In this document: positions 27,567 to 36,954 of the stretch, one piece after another
How positions within the stretch are numbered: the stretch's first letter is position 1
Layout of the letters: each line of letters starts with the position of its first letter
Notes under the pieces: model-generated
The model's database searches: none
What the model saw: the letters and a program-made list of their open reading frames with translations, nothing else
Told to the model about the DNA's origin: nothing
Assembly (NCBI RefSeq): GCF_023035815.1
Contig: NZ_CP073159.1
Location: 186,001-250,000 of the forward strand
Source of the DNA: Borrelia parkeri
GTDB taxonomy: Bacteria > Spirochaetota > Spirochaetia > Borreliales > Borreliaceae
DNA: 64,000 bases
Direction of reading: 5' to 3'
Made by a program: the position numbers and the translations under genes

Positions 27567-29401
27567 ATAAAATAAAATTTTTAGATAGAAGTCTAGTACA
27601 AAAAATAGCAGCAGGAGAAGCAATAGATAGACCTTGTTCAATTTTAAGAGAATTACTTGACAATTCAATAGATTCTGGAGCAGATAAAATTGAAGTTTTT
27701 CTTGAAGAAGGTGGGATTCGAAGAATACTAATAACAGACAATGGGAGTGGAATAAGCAAAGAAGATTTAAAGATATGTTACCTACCCCATACCACTTCAA
27801 AAATAAATGAAGAGAAAGACCTTGAAAAAATCCAAACACTAGGATTTAGAGGGGAAGCCCTCTCAAGTATTGCCATCTGTTCAAATCTTACAATCACAAG
27901 TTCAACTACAGGAGAAGACAGCTACCAAATTGAAGTTGAAAATGGAACTGAAAAATATTTTAAAAAACAATCCGCAATAAATGGAACAATAGTAGATGTT
28001 ACAAATCTATTCCACAATTTCCCAGCAAGAAAAAGATTCTTAAAAAAAGACTCTATTGAGACAAAAATGTGTTTAAAAGTTTTTGAAGAAAAAGCTGTTA
28101 CTCATCCTGGTATTGACTTTAAATTAAGTCTAAATAATGAACTAAGAAAAGTTTACTTTAAAGAAAGCTTAATAAATAGAGTTCAGAGTGTATATGGAGA
28201 AATAATAGAAAACAATAAATTTGGGAAAATAGAAACAGAATACGAAAATGTACAAATGAAAATCTTTTTTGCTCCACCCAATTTTTCAAGAAAAGACAGA
28301 CGAAACATAAAAATATTCCTCAATAGGAGACCTGTTGAAGAGCACAATCTATCTGAAGCAATAATTGATGGACATAGCAGAATACTAACTAATAGAAATT
28401 TCCCAATATGTTATTTATTTCTAGAAATAGATCCCAGATACGTAGATTTTAATATACATCCTCAAAAAAAAGAAGTAAGATTTTTTAACTTACCATTTCT
28501 TCCTAAGCAAGTTTCAAGCAATATTAACGAATTTTTTGACAGAGAACGAAAAGAGATTTTACAAGACTACCATAACATAATAATCAAAAGGCAAATAACA
28601 AATGATGCTCATCTATTACACCCTGAAGATGATCCAACAAATTCAGATTTTCAAGCTTATAAAATCATACAAAACGAATCATTGATTCTAGATAAACCTC
28701 AAAACAATAAAATAACAAACATAATAGAAGACAAGGTAAAATTTGAAAGTCAAAACCCAATTCAAAAAGATAAAACATCATTCAAAAGCTATATCCAAAA
28801 TATTCTCCTAGAAAATCCTACAATGCCAAATGATTTTCAAAGACCAATAGCAAAACATGAATTTAAATATAGGGGACAACTATTTTCAGAATTTTTAATA
28901 GTAGAAAAAGATAATGAGGTTTTCTTCATAGATCAGCATGCACTTCATGAAAAAGTCATATATCAAACTTTAATAAATTCAGAAAAAATTACCCAAAAAC
29001 TTCTAATACCAATTGAATTTCAAGTAGACTGTGAAGATACAGATAAAATATTAGCAAGTGAATTGGAAGAATATAAAAAATTAGATATTATAGTTACCAA
29101 AATAAAGGAACAAACCTACCAACTCGAATCAATTCCCAATATCTGCAACAAATATGAAAATGTTATCATCCAATTTTTTAAGACAAGAAAAAGTAAAACA
29201 ATTGATTCTCTGGAAACTGACTTATATGCAACTATTGCATGTAGACAAGCTATTAAATGCAATGATACAATAAGTTTTGAATTTAGTCAATTTTTAATAA
29301 ATGAATTTTTCAATCTCAAACTAAAATACTGCCCACATGGAAGAAAAATTTACCATAAAATTTCTAAATTTGAGCTTGAAAAAAGTGTTAACAGAAAATA
29401 A
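27563..29401 (+). CDS. mutL: DNA mismatch repair protein MutL
   Basis: 612 residues. The GHKL ATPase domain is intact ([40 protein letters not shown]). A linker precedes the C-terminal dimerisation/endonuclease domain, which has DQHALHE (residues 457-463), ACRQAIKC and [11 protein letters not shown]. The [10 protein letters not shown] segment resembles a sliding-clamp-binding motif. In the endonuclease motif DQHA-x2-E-x4-E the last Glu is Gln (Q468). Borrelia lacks MutH, so the nuclease function would have to come from here. The start overlaps the lmp1 stop by four bases. Confidence 0.95.
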   Translation: MNKIKFLDRSLVQKIAAGEAIDRPCSILRELLDNSIDSGADKIEVFLEEGGIRRILITDNGSGISKEDLKICYLPHTTSKINEEKDLEKIQTLGFRGEALSSIAICSNLTITSSTTGEDSYQIEVENGTEKYFKKQSAINGTIVDVTNLFHNFPARKRFLKKDSIETKMCLKVFEEKAVTHPGIDFKLSLNNELRKVYFKESLINRVQSVYGEIIENNKFGKIETEYENVQMKIFFAPPNFSRKDRRNIKIFLNRRPVEEHNLSEAIIDGHSRILTNRNFPICYLFLEIDPRYVDFNIHPQKKEVRFFNLPFLPKQVSSNINEFFDRERKEILQDYHNIIIKRQITNDAHLLHPEDDPTNSDFQAYKIIQNESLILDKPQNNKITNIIEDKVKFESQNPIQKDKTSFKSYIQNILLENPTMPNDFQRPIAKHEFKYRGQLFSEFLIVEKDNEVFFIDQHALHEKVIYQTLINSEKITQKLLIPIEFQVDCEDTDKILASELEEYKKLDIIVTKIKEQTYQLESIPNICNKYENVIIQFFKTRKSKTIDSLETDLYATIACRQAIKCNDTISFEFSQFLINEFFNLKLKYCPHGRKIYHKISKFELEKSVNRK

Positions 29402-29421
29402 AATGAACATGGAAGCCGCTT

Positions 29422-30462
29422 ATGATAAAAGATATTAAATCCAAAATTCAAGAACTGATCCCACAAAGAGATAAAAAATTAGTTGAACTTGGCAAGGTAC
29501 TTAAAAACAGTAACGTAATAGAGCTTAAAAAATTAAAATCTTACACATCTTTAAAATTAATTGAAAAAGAAATATCTCAGCTTAAAGCAAGCCTAAATAA
29601 AATAGAAGATAATGAGAGTAAACTAAAAGAATTATATAAAAAGGTCAAAGACTATAAAAAAAGCAAAAAACATATCCTAAAAGCATACGAAAAAAAACTT
29701 AAAAAAATTACTGAAATAATAATAAACAAATATCCAAATAATCTTTCAACAATTTTAGAATACAAAATGAATTTTACCAAATCAACACTTGAAAAGCATA
29801 AATACAAAACAACAGAAATAATAAAACTCAATGAAAAAATTAATTTCTTCAAAAGACTTATCATAAACATTACACTAATGCTAAAAGACATCATAAATAA
29901 AATAAACATAGAAAAAATGTCAAAAGAATTCGAGAAAAAAATATTAAAAGAACATTTATTTTCAGACAATTTAGAAAATTTAATTGATGAATTTGTAGAA
30001 AACAAAGACTTAAGCAAAGCAACTGTTGAAGAATATAGGTTAATAAATGAAATTCAAACAGAAATTGTAAAAATAAACAATGAAATAAAACATAAAAGTA
30101 TAAAAGATAACATTAATAGTAAGAATAAAATAGAATGTGCTATTAATGCTGTTCAAACAAATAGAGAATTAATTTTAAAAAAAATTGCAGAAGAATTTGT
30201 TGAGATGTCAAAAACAGAAAAGGGATTAAATAAAACTGGAACAATTAATTCATTGTTAGAAACAATAAAAAATATAAATCAACAGATATCCAAATTGAAT
30301 GCAGATTTAATAAAAGCAATAAAAATAGATGAAGTTGTAAAAGTGAAATCAAAAATGCAACAACTCATCAAAAATAAAGAATCAATTGAGGCCAAATTAA
30401 ACGAATTAAATTCAAAAATAGAAATCATACAAAATGAAATTGACGAACTTGACAATCAATAA
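29422..30462 (+). CDS. Coiled-coil protein, unknown function
   Basis: 346 residues, almost entirely charged heptad-type helix (runs such as EAKLNELNSKIEIIQNEI). No signal peptide or membrane segment and no recognised domain. It probably forms long coiled coils in the cytoplasm. ATG 20 bases after mutL with GGAAG in front, so it is likely in the lmp1-mutL transcription unit. Lyme Borrelia have a hypothetical gene at this position. Confidence 0.65.
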   Translation: MIKDIKSKIQELIPQRDKKLVELGKVLKNSNVIELKKLKSYTSLKLIEKEISQLKASLNKIEDNESKLKELYKKVKDYKKSKKHILKAYEKKLKKITEIIINKYPNNLSTILEYKMNFTKSTLEKHKYKTTEIIKLNEKINFFKRLIINITLMLKDIINKINIEKMSKEFEKKILKEHLFSDNLENLIDEFVENKDLSKATVEEYRLINEIQTEIVKINNEIKHKSIKDNINSKNKIECAINAVQTNRELILKKIAEEFVEMSKTEKGLNKTGTINSLLETIKNINQQISKLNADLIKAIKIDEVVKVKSKMQQLIKNKESIEAKLNELNSKIEIIQNEIDELDNQ

Positions 30463-30561
30463 AAAATCAATATAATGATTTAAGGTATTTCTAAGCTTTA
30501 ATTGGCATAAAAAGTATTTAATCACTTTTAAGAACTTTTTTAGCTTGTCTTTACTTATATG

Positions 30562-30635
30562 GGGCCTATAGCTCAGTTGGTTAGAGCACCCGACTCATAA
30601 TCGGGTGGTCCCAGGTTCAAGTCCTGGTAGGCCCA
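30562..30635 (+). tRNA. tRNA with CAT anticodon, probably Ile2 (lysidine type)
   Basis: 74 bases, complete cloverleaf: acceptor GGGCCTA/TAGGCCC with discriminator A, anticodon stem CCCGA/TCGGG, loop CTCATAA, CAT at 30596-30598. The 1-72 pair is G-C and the anticodon stem lacks the GGG/CCC signature, so it is not the initiator. C4-G69 and C5-G68 pairs and the GACTCATAATCG context are features of TilS-modified tRNA-Ile2 rather than elongator Met. Confidence 0.85.
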
Positions 30636-30637
30636 AA

Positions 30638-31294
30638 CTAGTTTAATCTAAAAAATAAATTAGAATGTTTGCCCACATAATAAAACCCTAAATAAGCATC
30701 CAAGTTATCATCATCCAGCTGAATATTCATTAAATCTTCGATTTTAACAATTGAATAGAAAAAATCAATTTCATCCTTAGGAGTCTTAATCAAATATAAA
30801 TTATTACCACTAATTTCATTTAACTTAAGCTTATCTTTCGAGTTATACATATAATAATGAATTAAAGTCAATTCTTCTTCCGACAAGCTTAAATTTATAA
30901 CAATATCTCTACTATATACCCTCATTCCAGAATCAATAAGATGAACTTGTGCCACAAAATTTTCAAAAGTCTTATCAAAAACATTAAACCTTAAATCTTT
31001 ACAATAAAGAACATTTTTCCCAAGAACAGAACCTATAAAAGAAGAAGTATATTTATCCTTAGCTACTTCAATAAACTCCTTACTATCCATGTTTTCAACA
31101 AAAAATTTAATCACATCATTAGAATTTAAAACTTTAACGGCAAAATCAAAAGTCATAAAATAATCGAATTTATCTTTAGCGAAATAATAATTAATTACAT
31201 AATCAACTTCCCTGATATCAGGATAGTTCATCTCACAAGAACAAAAAAAAATAAAAAATAATAACAATATGTTACTCTTTAACTCTCTCAGCAT
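30638..31294 (-). CDS. Putative lipoprotein, unknown function
   Basis: 218 residues. A basic start, a hydrophobic core LLLFFIFFCSC with a plausible lipobox (Cys about residue 20), then a mature domain with a mixed alpha/beta look and no recognised family. It overlaps the efp 3' end by 23 bases and is read in the same direction, so it is probably co-transcribed with efp. It ends two bases from the tRNA on the opposite strand. A homologous hypothetical gene lies beside efp in Lyme Borrelia. Confidence 0.65.
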   Translation of the reverse strand: MLRELKSNILLLFFIFFCSCEMNYPDIREVDYVINYYFAKDKFDYFMTFDFAVKVLNSNDVIKFFVENMDSKEFIEVAKDKYTSSFIGSVLGKNVLYCKDLRFNVFDKTFENFVAQVHLIDSGMRVYSRDIVINLSLSEEELTLIHYYMYNSKDKLKLNEISGNNLYLIKTPKDEIDFFYSIVKIEDLMNIQLDDDNLDAYLGFYYVGKHSNLFFRLN

Positions 31295-31850
31295 ACTCTT
31301 TAGTTTCGGAATTAACTAAAATTTTATCTCCAACATTAATAAAAAGAGGTGCTTTTACCACCAATCCCGTATGAAGGGTAACATTCTTCATTGCATTAGT
31401 TACAGTATCACCTTTCACAGCAATCTCAGCATCTATAACCTCAAATGCAACTTTTGGAGGCAATTTAAGATCAATAACTTCTTTACCCCATTTAACAAGA
31501 GAATAAATCTCAGCTTCTTGCAAAAACATAACCTTGTCCTCAATATTTGCAATCTCTCTTAAGTTCACATCAAATTGATCATAAGTTTCTAGATCCATAA
31601 AAATAAGATTTTCATTCTCTTTATAAAGATACTGAGAAGCAACTTCTAACACTTCAATTTCTTCTACTGTATCAGCACCCTTTAAAGTTTCCTTAACAAC
31701 AGACTTGTTTTTAAGATTTTTAAGCTTCAATCTTACAATAGAACCTCCCCTACCCATTTTTGAAAACTCTCTCTCAAGAACAATATGTGGCATGCCTTTA
31801 AAAAGCAAAAAAGTACCTTTTTCAATATCTCCCGATTTAATTGTACCCAT
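31272..31850 (-). CDS. efp: Elongation factor P
   Basis: 192 residues, three-domain EF-P (KOW-like N domain, then two OB domains; VEVIDAEIAVKGDTVTN is typical). EF-P relieves ribosome stalling at consecutive prolines. At the tip loop where most bacteria have the modified Lys34 in PGKG, this protein reads KMGRGGS with Arg at position 34. ATG with GAGG five bases upstream. Divergent from the pst operon. Confidence 0.95.
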   Translation of the reverse strand: MGTIKSGDIEKGTFLLFKGMPHIVLEREFSKMGRGGSIVRLKLKNLKNKSVVKETLKGADTVEEIEVLEVASQYLYKENENLIFMDLETYDQFDVNLREIANIEDKVMFLQEAEIYSLVKWGKEVIDLKLPPKVAFEVIDAEIAVKGDTVTNAMKNVTLHTGLVVKAPLFINVGDKILVNSETKEYAERVKE

Positions 31851-31915
31851 CTACTACCTCAAATTCTTAATGTATATAATAACTTATATCAAAAAATCAA
31901 AATATTTACTATTCA

Positions 31916-31943
31916 TTGACTTATCTAAGATTAATGATATTAT
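31916..31943 (+). promoter_or_regulatory. Probable pst operon promoter
   Basis: TTGACT (31916-31921), 16-base spacer, TATTAT (31938-31943); a 17-base spacing to ATTATA is an alternative. It lies about 30 bases upstream of the pstS start. No recognisable Pho-box repeats were seen around it. Confidence 0.55.
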
Positions 31944-31969
31944 ATATAGTTGTAAAAGGAGTTAATTTA

Positions 31970-32821
31970 ATGCAGGTTATCAAAATGCTCTTTACTATTT
32001 CAGTAGCTTTTTTATTTAGCAATTGTACAAACAAAGACAAAGAAAATGTCATTGCAATTGGTGGATCTACCTCGACAACCTCTATTATGGATGAAATGAT
32101 CCTACGATATCAAAAAATAAACAATCAACTTAAAGTCACTTATGATGCTCAAGGCAGTAGTGTTGGCATTAAAGGATTATTTGATGGTATTTATAAAATG
32201 GCTATCTCTTCAAGAGAGGCAACTGAAGAAGAAATAGCTCAAGGAGCAAAAATTACAATCATTGCTTATGACGCTTTAATATTCATTACAAGCCCTGATA
32301 TCAAAATCACAAATATTACAGAAGAAGATTTAGTAAAAATACTTAATGGAAATATTAGAAATTGGCAACAAGTTGGTGGACATGATGCTAAAATTAACTT
32401 CATAAACCGAGATTCATCATCAGGCTCTCACTCATCTATAAAAGAACTGGTTCTTGATAAAATATTAAAAAATCCTGAAGAAGCTCAATTCAGACAAGAT
32501 AGTATTATGGTCAAATCCAATGGTGAAGTCATTGAAAAAATAAGTCTCACACCCCACTCAATTGGTTACATTAGTTTTGGATATGCAAGAGGTGCAATAG
32601 AAAAAGGGCTACATACACTCTCAATAAACAGCATATATCCTACAAAAGAAACAATAACAAAGGACAAATATAATATAAAGAGAAGGCTAATAGCGATCAC
32701 AAACAGTATTTCTGAGGATCAGAACATACTTGATTTTATTAACTTTATGCTAAGTCCAAATGGACAAGATATTGTTGAAGAACAAGGGTTCATAAAGGTT
32801 CATACAACTGAAAATAACTAA
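31970..32821 (+). CDS. pstS: Phosphate-binding lipoprotein PstS
   Basis: 283 residues from the ATG at 31970, eight bases after AAAGGAG; a longer frame from TTG at 31916 overlaps the promoter and is rejected. The lipobox-like LFSNC puts the lipidated Cys at residue 19. Ligand-loop motifs typical of PstS are present: GGSTSTTS (31-38), SSREAT, and RDSSSGSHSS (147-156). It captures phosphate for the PstCAB importer. An 83-base gap to pstC contains GGGGA near its start. Confidence 0.93.
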   Translation: MQVIKMLFTISVAFLFSNCTNKDKENVIAIGGSTSTTSIMDEMILRYQKINNQLKVTYDAQGSSVGIKGLFDGIYKMAISSREATEEEIAQGAKITIIAYDALIFITSPDIKITNITEEDLVKILNGNIRNWQQVGGHDAKINFINRDSSSGSHSSIKELVLDKILKNPEEAQFRQDSIMVKSNGEVIEKISLTPHSIGYISFGYARGAIEKGLHTLSINSIYPTKETITKDKYNIKRRLIAITNSISEDQNILDFINFMLSPNGQDIVEEQGFIKVHTTENN

Positions 32822-32904
32822 AATCATGACAAAATTGTCTTAAGAATTTAAGTTAAATACAAATTTAACAAAATTCGATTTCTATAGGGGAACTCTTTTA
32901 AAGC

Positions 32905-33813
32905 ATGAAATTAACTTTAAAGACAAAAAGAAATATTGTTAGATTGGCTTTCAACTGTTTTATTTTTACATCCGCAACAATTAGTACCTTGACAATATTA
33001 TTACTAGTCTTATTCATCATTAAAAATGGACTAGCACCCTTGCTTAATAATAAAATTAAAGTTTTTAATTTTCTATTCAGCACAAACTGGGATCCTACTA
33101 GCAGATTACAAAAATCTTACGGAATTTTATCTTTTATTATAAATTCAGCTTTAACAACATTTTTTTCTGTCCTAATTGCACTACCAATTGGACTTGGTTT
33201 TGCAATTTACCTGTCTGAGAAAACCAAAGGCATTTACCAAAAGACATTACAAACCATAATAGAACTCTTAGCAGGAATCCCAAGCGTAGTATATGGATTT
33301 TTTGGAAGCACATTCATAGCCACCCTTATAAAGAACACTTTTAGAAGAGAAGATAACTTAGGATATAATTTAATAACCTCAGTAATAGTTTTAAGCATAA
33401 TGATACTCCCAACAATAATTAGCGTCTCATACACATCACTTAAAGCTGTTCCAAAATCATATAAACTAGCATCTCTTGCACTAGCTGCAACAGATTGGCA
33501 AACAATATATAAAGTGATGATTCCTTCAGCTGGAAAAGGAATTTTAGCAGGAGTAATACTAGCAATTGGAAGAGCTATTGGTGAGACAATAGCAGTTTTA
33601 ATGGTTGGTGGGGGTTCACCTCTATTTATACAAAATATATTCTCACCTATTAGAACACTAACGGTAAACATTGCAATAGATATTGGATATGCATCTGGAA
33701 CACACAAAGAGGCCCTATTTTCTACAGCTTTGGTCTTGCTATTATTAGTCATAATAATAAATTCAATTAAACACTTTATTTTATCTTCATCTAAAAGGCT
33801 AAAAATCAAGTGA
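32905..33813 (+). CDS. pstC: Phosphate ABC transporter permease PstC
   Basis: 302 residues, six membrane segments, with the EAA-type cytoplasmic loop LKAVPKSYKLASLALAATDW and the conserved AIGRAIGETIAVLMVGGGSP that follows. PstC and PstA form the membrane channel. The stop overlaps the GTG start of pstA (GTGA), a classic coupling. Normal length for the family. Confidence 0.94.
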   Translation: MKLTLKTKRNIVRLAFNCFIFTSATISTLTILLLVLFIIKNGLAPLLNNKIKVFNFLFSTNWDPTSRLQKSYGILSFIINSALTTFFSVLIALPIGLGFAIYLSEKTKGIYQKTLQTIIELLAGIPSVVYGFFGSTFIATLIKNTFRREDNLGYNLITSVIVLSIMILPTIISVSYTSLKAVPKSYKLASLALAATDWQTIYKVMIPSAGKGILAGVILAIGRAIGETIAVLMVGGGSPLFIQNIFSPIRTLTVNIAIDIGYASGTHKEALFSTALVLLLLVIIINSIKHFILSSSKRLKIK

Positions 33814-35351
33814 ATACAATTCAAACAAATAAATTATTCAATAAAATTTCATTTTGCATAATCAAATTCATTGCTTATTTTTTAATAACACTATTATTTT
33901 TTCTAATATCGTATATAATATACAATTCACTATTCTTTACAAGCAAAAAACAAACATTATTTTTAGATGAAACAAAACACTTTTTACCATTCAAATTGAA
34001 AAACAAAATAATCAAAATTGCATTTATTATTAATAAAAGCATAAAAGCGGAAGAAATTACTACGCAAGATATCTACAATATATACAATAATAAAATTTCA
34101 CATTGGGGAAGCATATCAGATCAAAGTATTGACATAGTTCCAATTGCAAGTTCACAGTCAAATCTTGCAAGTACAGTCATACTACAAACTTTTACCAAAG
34201 ACAATAAATTTAATAACAGGTATATAAAGCTTGTAGAATCAAATGAAAAGATAATAGAAACTGTCAACAAAACAACAGGGGCTATTGGTTACTTAACAAA
34301 AGAAGAGCTTGAAAAATTAGATTTTAAAAAATATTCAGAAATTAAATCCCTAAAAATTAAATCAATGTCTATTTTAGTAGGCAAAAAAACACTACAAAAA
34401 AGTGAAAATGAAATTATTAATATACTAAGCCTTAATCAGATTAAAAAATTACTCATCAAAAAGACAGACTGGAATGACTTAATATCTAAAAATATTAAAT
34501 TAAATATCATAAAATACTCAGATTATGATCAAAATGCAATAAAAACAGTAGAAGAACATGAAGGCACAATTGCAGTTGTACCTTGGCATTCTTTCTATAA
34601 AAGTGATGCTCCTTTTCTCAAATTATACTATATGAAAAAAGACATGCCTTTAAACTTAAATTTTATATTATCTACTCCAAGAAATTCTGGAAAATACGGG
34701 GGTATTTCTTATTTAATCTTCAACACATTTTACGTCATACTATTAACAGCAATAATATCAATTTCAATAGGAATTAGTACGGGAATAATGCTTGCAGAAT
34801 ATACTTCAAATAAAATATTTTATAAAACAGTATCTATGAGTGTTGATATTTTATCATCCATCCCTGCTATCATTTTTGGACTTTTTGGACTTATCTTTTT
34901 TGTTCCAATCTTTGGCATGGGAATACTCTCAGGAGCAATAACAAGTTCTTTAATGATATTACCAATGATTATTAAAACAACTGAGGAAGCACTAAAATCA
35001 ATTCCTAAATCATACAAATATGCCTCAGTTGCTCTAGGTGCCAATAAAACAGAAACTATAATCAAAATTTTACTACCCGCTTCTAGTCCAGGCATATTGA
35101 CAGGAATAGTGCTTGCAATAGGACGTGCTCTTGGAGAAACTGCTGTACTCCTTTTTACAATGGGAACAAATTTAGGACTTGCAAGTTCTCTAAATGAACC
35201 TTCAAGAAGTTTAACTGTACATCTACTATTATTATTTCAAGAAGGATATTTAGACAAAGGTTTTGCAACAGCATCAATACTTATAATAATGATACTTTTA
35301 ATAAATTTAACATCAAAATTTCTAATCAATAAATTATATAGGATTAAGTAA
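33810..35351 (+). CDS. pstA: Phosphate permease PstA with an extra extracytoplasmic domain
   Basis: 513 residues, against about 280-300 for typical PstA. The first membrane segment (residues 18-40) is followed by about 250 residues (45-295) not part of a normal PstA, and then the usual five-segment permease core (about 300-513; EALKSIPKSYKYASVALGA and IGRALGETAVL motifs). The insert looks like a periplasmic phosphate-binding protein: TTQDIYNIYNNKISHW parallels TEEDLVKILNGNIRNW of the PstS next door, and TTGAIGYLTKEE parallels HSIGYISFG. The RDSSSG-type ligand loop is missing. Starts with GTG overlapping pstC; adjacent to pstB. Confidence 0.9.
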   Translation: MNTIQTNKLFNKISFCIIKFIAYFLITLLFFLISYIIYNSLFFTSKKQTLFLDETKHFLPFKLKNKIIKIAFIINKSIKAEEITTQDIYNIYNNKISHWGSISDQSIDIVPIASSQSNLASTVILQTFTKDNKFNNRYIKLVESNEKIIETVNKTTGAIGYLTKEELEKLDFKKYSEIKSLKIKSMSILVGKKTLQKSENEIINILSLNQIKKLLIKKTDWNDLISKNIKLNIIKYSDYDQNAIKTVEEHEGTIAVVPWHSFYKSDAPFLKLYYMKKDMPLNLNFILSTPRNSGKYGGISYLIFNTFYVILLTAIISISIGISTGIMLAEYTSNKIFYKTVSMSVDILSSIPAIIFGLFGLIFFVPIFGMGILSGAITSSLMILPMIIKTTEEALKSIPKSYKYASVALGANKTETIIKILLPASSPGILTGIVLAIGRALGETAVLLFTMGTNLGLASSLNEPSRSLTVHLLLLFQEGYLDKGFATASILIIMILLINLTSKFLINKLYRIK

Positions 35352-36116
35352 ATGAGCCAAGACAAAGCAATTATTAAAACAGAAAATCTAAACTTATTTT
35401 ATACAGATTTTAAAGCATTAAATAATATTAACATATCAATACTAAGAAATAGCATCACAGCCTTAATAGGTCCATCAGGTTGTGGAAAATCAACATTTCT
35501 TAGAACACTTAACAGAATGAATGATCTTGTGGAAGGCGTTAAAATAGAAGGAAAAGTTATGTACGAAGGTAAAAGTATTTACTCAAACAACTTTGATGTA
35601 CTGGAACTTAGGAGAAAAATTGGAATGGTTTTTCAAACTCCTAATCCATTTTTAATGTCAGTTTATGACAACATAAGTTATGGACCTAAAATTCATGGAA
35701 TTAAAGATAAAAAAAAACTTGATGAGATAGTTGAAAAATCCCTAATAAAATCTGCACTATGGAATGAAGTAAAAGATAAACTTAATAGAAATGCCTTAAG
35801 CCTTTCAGGGGGACAACAACAAAGACTTTGCATCGCAAGAACTCTTGCAATCGAACCAAATGTAATATTAATGGACGAGCCTACTTCTGCTCTTGATCCA
35901 ATTTCAACAGGCAAAATTGAAGAGCTAATAATAAATTTAAAAGAAAGCTATACGATCATAATTGTAACTCATAATATGCAACAAGCCGGACGGATATCTG
36001 ATCGAACTGCATTCTTCCTAAATGGATACATTGAAGAAGAAAGCCAAACAGATGAATTATTTTTCAATCCTAAAAATATTAAGACAGAAGAATATATTAC
36101 TGGCAAGTTTGGCTAA
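35352..36116 (+). CDS. pstB: Phosphate ABC transporter ATPase PstB
   Basis: 254 residues. Walker [11 protein letters not shown]-loop MVFQTPNPF, signature LSGGQQQRL, Walker [13 protein letters not shown] and the switch His in VTHNMQQ are all intact. It energises PstCA. It follows pstA without a gap. Its stop abuts the stop of the convergent gufA (TAATTA), leaving no room for a conventional terminator. No phoU follows. Confidence 0.97.
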   Translation: MSQDKAIIKTENLNLFYTDFKALNNINISILRNSITALIGPSGCGKSTFLRTLNRMNDLVEGVKIEGKVMYEGKSIYSNNFDVLELRRKIGMVFQTPNPFLMSVYDNISYGPKIHGIKDKKKLDEIVEKSLIKSALWNEVKDKLNRNALSLSGGQQQRLCIARTLAIEPNVILMDEPTSALDPISTGKIEELIINLKESYTIIIVTHNMQQAGRISDRTAFFLNGYIEEESQTDELFFNPKNIKTEEYITGKFG

Positions 36117-36938
36117 TTACCCCAAAGACACATCAAGGAACATCATTAAAGCAAATCCAATAACTCCAAATATGGTTGGAATTTTATTGTCAATATCTTT
36201 TCTCTTAGCTTCAGGTATTAATTGTTCAATTGAAACATAAATCATTGCCCCTGCAGAAAAAGATAAAGCAAAGGGTAGAATCCTAGTAAAAGTATAAACT
36301 GCATAAGATCCTAAAAATCCTCCAACAATTTCTACCAAACCTGACATCTGACCATAATTAAAACACTTCCATAAAGGAACATTACCTCGTCTTAAAGGCA
36401 AAGAAATTGCTGCACCTTCTGGCATATTTTGAATACCAATTCCTAATGTAAGAATCATAGCCCCAACTAAAGTATGAATATCAGGAGAAGAAGCTAAAGC
36501 TCCAAAAGCAACACCAACAGCAAGTCCTTCCGGAAAATTATGCAACGTAACAGCCGTAAAAAGCAAAAAATCCTTTTTACCATGTCTTGTTAAATCTTCA
36601 TCAATAAATGCTAGTTTATCAAGATCTGGCACAAATACATCCACAATATATATAAAAAATGCTCCTAAGAGAAAACCAAAAACTGCTGGCACCCATGCAA
36701 CATAACCAAGCTCTTCCGCCATCTCTATTGCTGGTTTAATAAGTGAAAAAAAACTAGCAGCAATCATAATTCCTGCTGAAAAGCCAAGCATAGCATCCAT
36801 TATTTTATTGTTTACTTTTCTGAAACAAAAAACAGCAGCCGCTCCAAAGGCCGTAGTAAACCAAGTAAAAGTAGAACCTAAAAATCCTAAAAAAATAGGA
36901 TGTAAAGTTAATAAATAATCACCTAAATGTTTAAACAT
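36117..36938 (-). CDS. gufA: ZIP-family metal transporter (GufA type)
   Basis: 273 residues with about eight membrane segments. Metal-site helices carry TLHNFPEGLAVGVAFG and GIGIQNMPEGAAISLPL, the paired HNxPEG/xNxPEG signature of ZIP transporters, plus EIVGGFLG. Likely imports zinc or manganese. ATG with GGAGG seven bases upstream; 16 bases downstream of alaS, so last gene of a five-gene minus-strand operon. Confidence 0.9.
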   Translation of the reverse strand: MFKHLGDYLLTLHPIFLGFLGSTFTWFTTAFGAAAVFCFRKVNNKIMDAMLGFSAGIMIAASFFSLIKPAIEMAEELGYVAWVPAVFGFLLGAFFIYIVDVFVPDLDKLAFIDEDLTRHGKKDFLLFTAVTLHNFPEGLAVGVAFGALASSPDIHTLVGAMILTLGIGIQNMPEGAAISLPLRRGNVPLWKCFNYGQMSGLVEIVGGFLGSYAVYTFTRILPFALSFSAGAMIYVSIEQLIPEAKRKDIDNKIPTIFGVIGFALMMFLDVSLG

Positions 36939-36954
36939 AAAGTATCCTCCAATA

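Noticed and set aside
27453-27839. 128-codon Leu/Phe-rich minus-strand frame across the lmp1/mutL junction
   Set aside because: Lies opposite the conserved MutL ATPase domain; low-complexity composition from AT-rich complement.
31916-31969. Longer PstS reading frame from TTG at 31916
   Set aside because: The TTG is the -35 box of the probable promoter, and the ATG at 31970 has a perfect ribosome binding site and gives a proper lipoprotein signal.
33234-33824. 196-codon minus-strand frame opposite pstC
   Set aside because: Shadow of a conserved permease gene within an operon.
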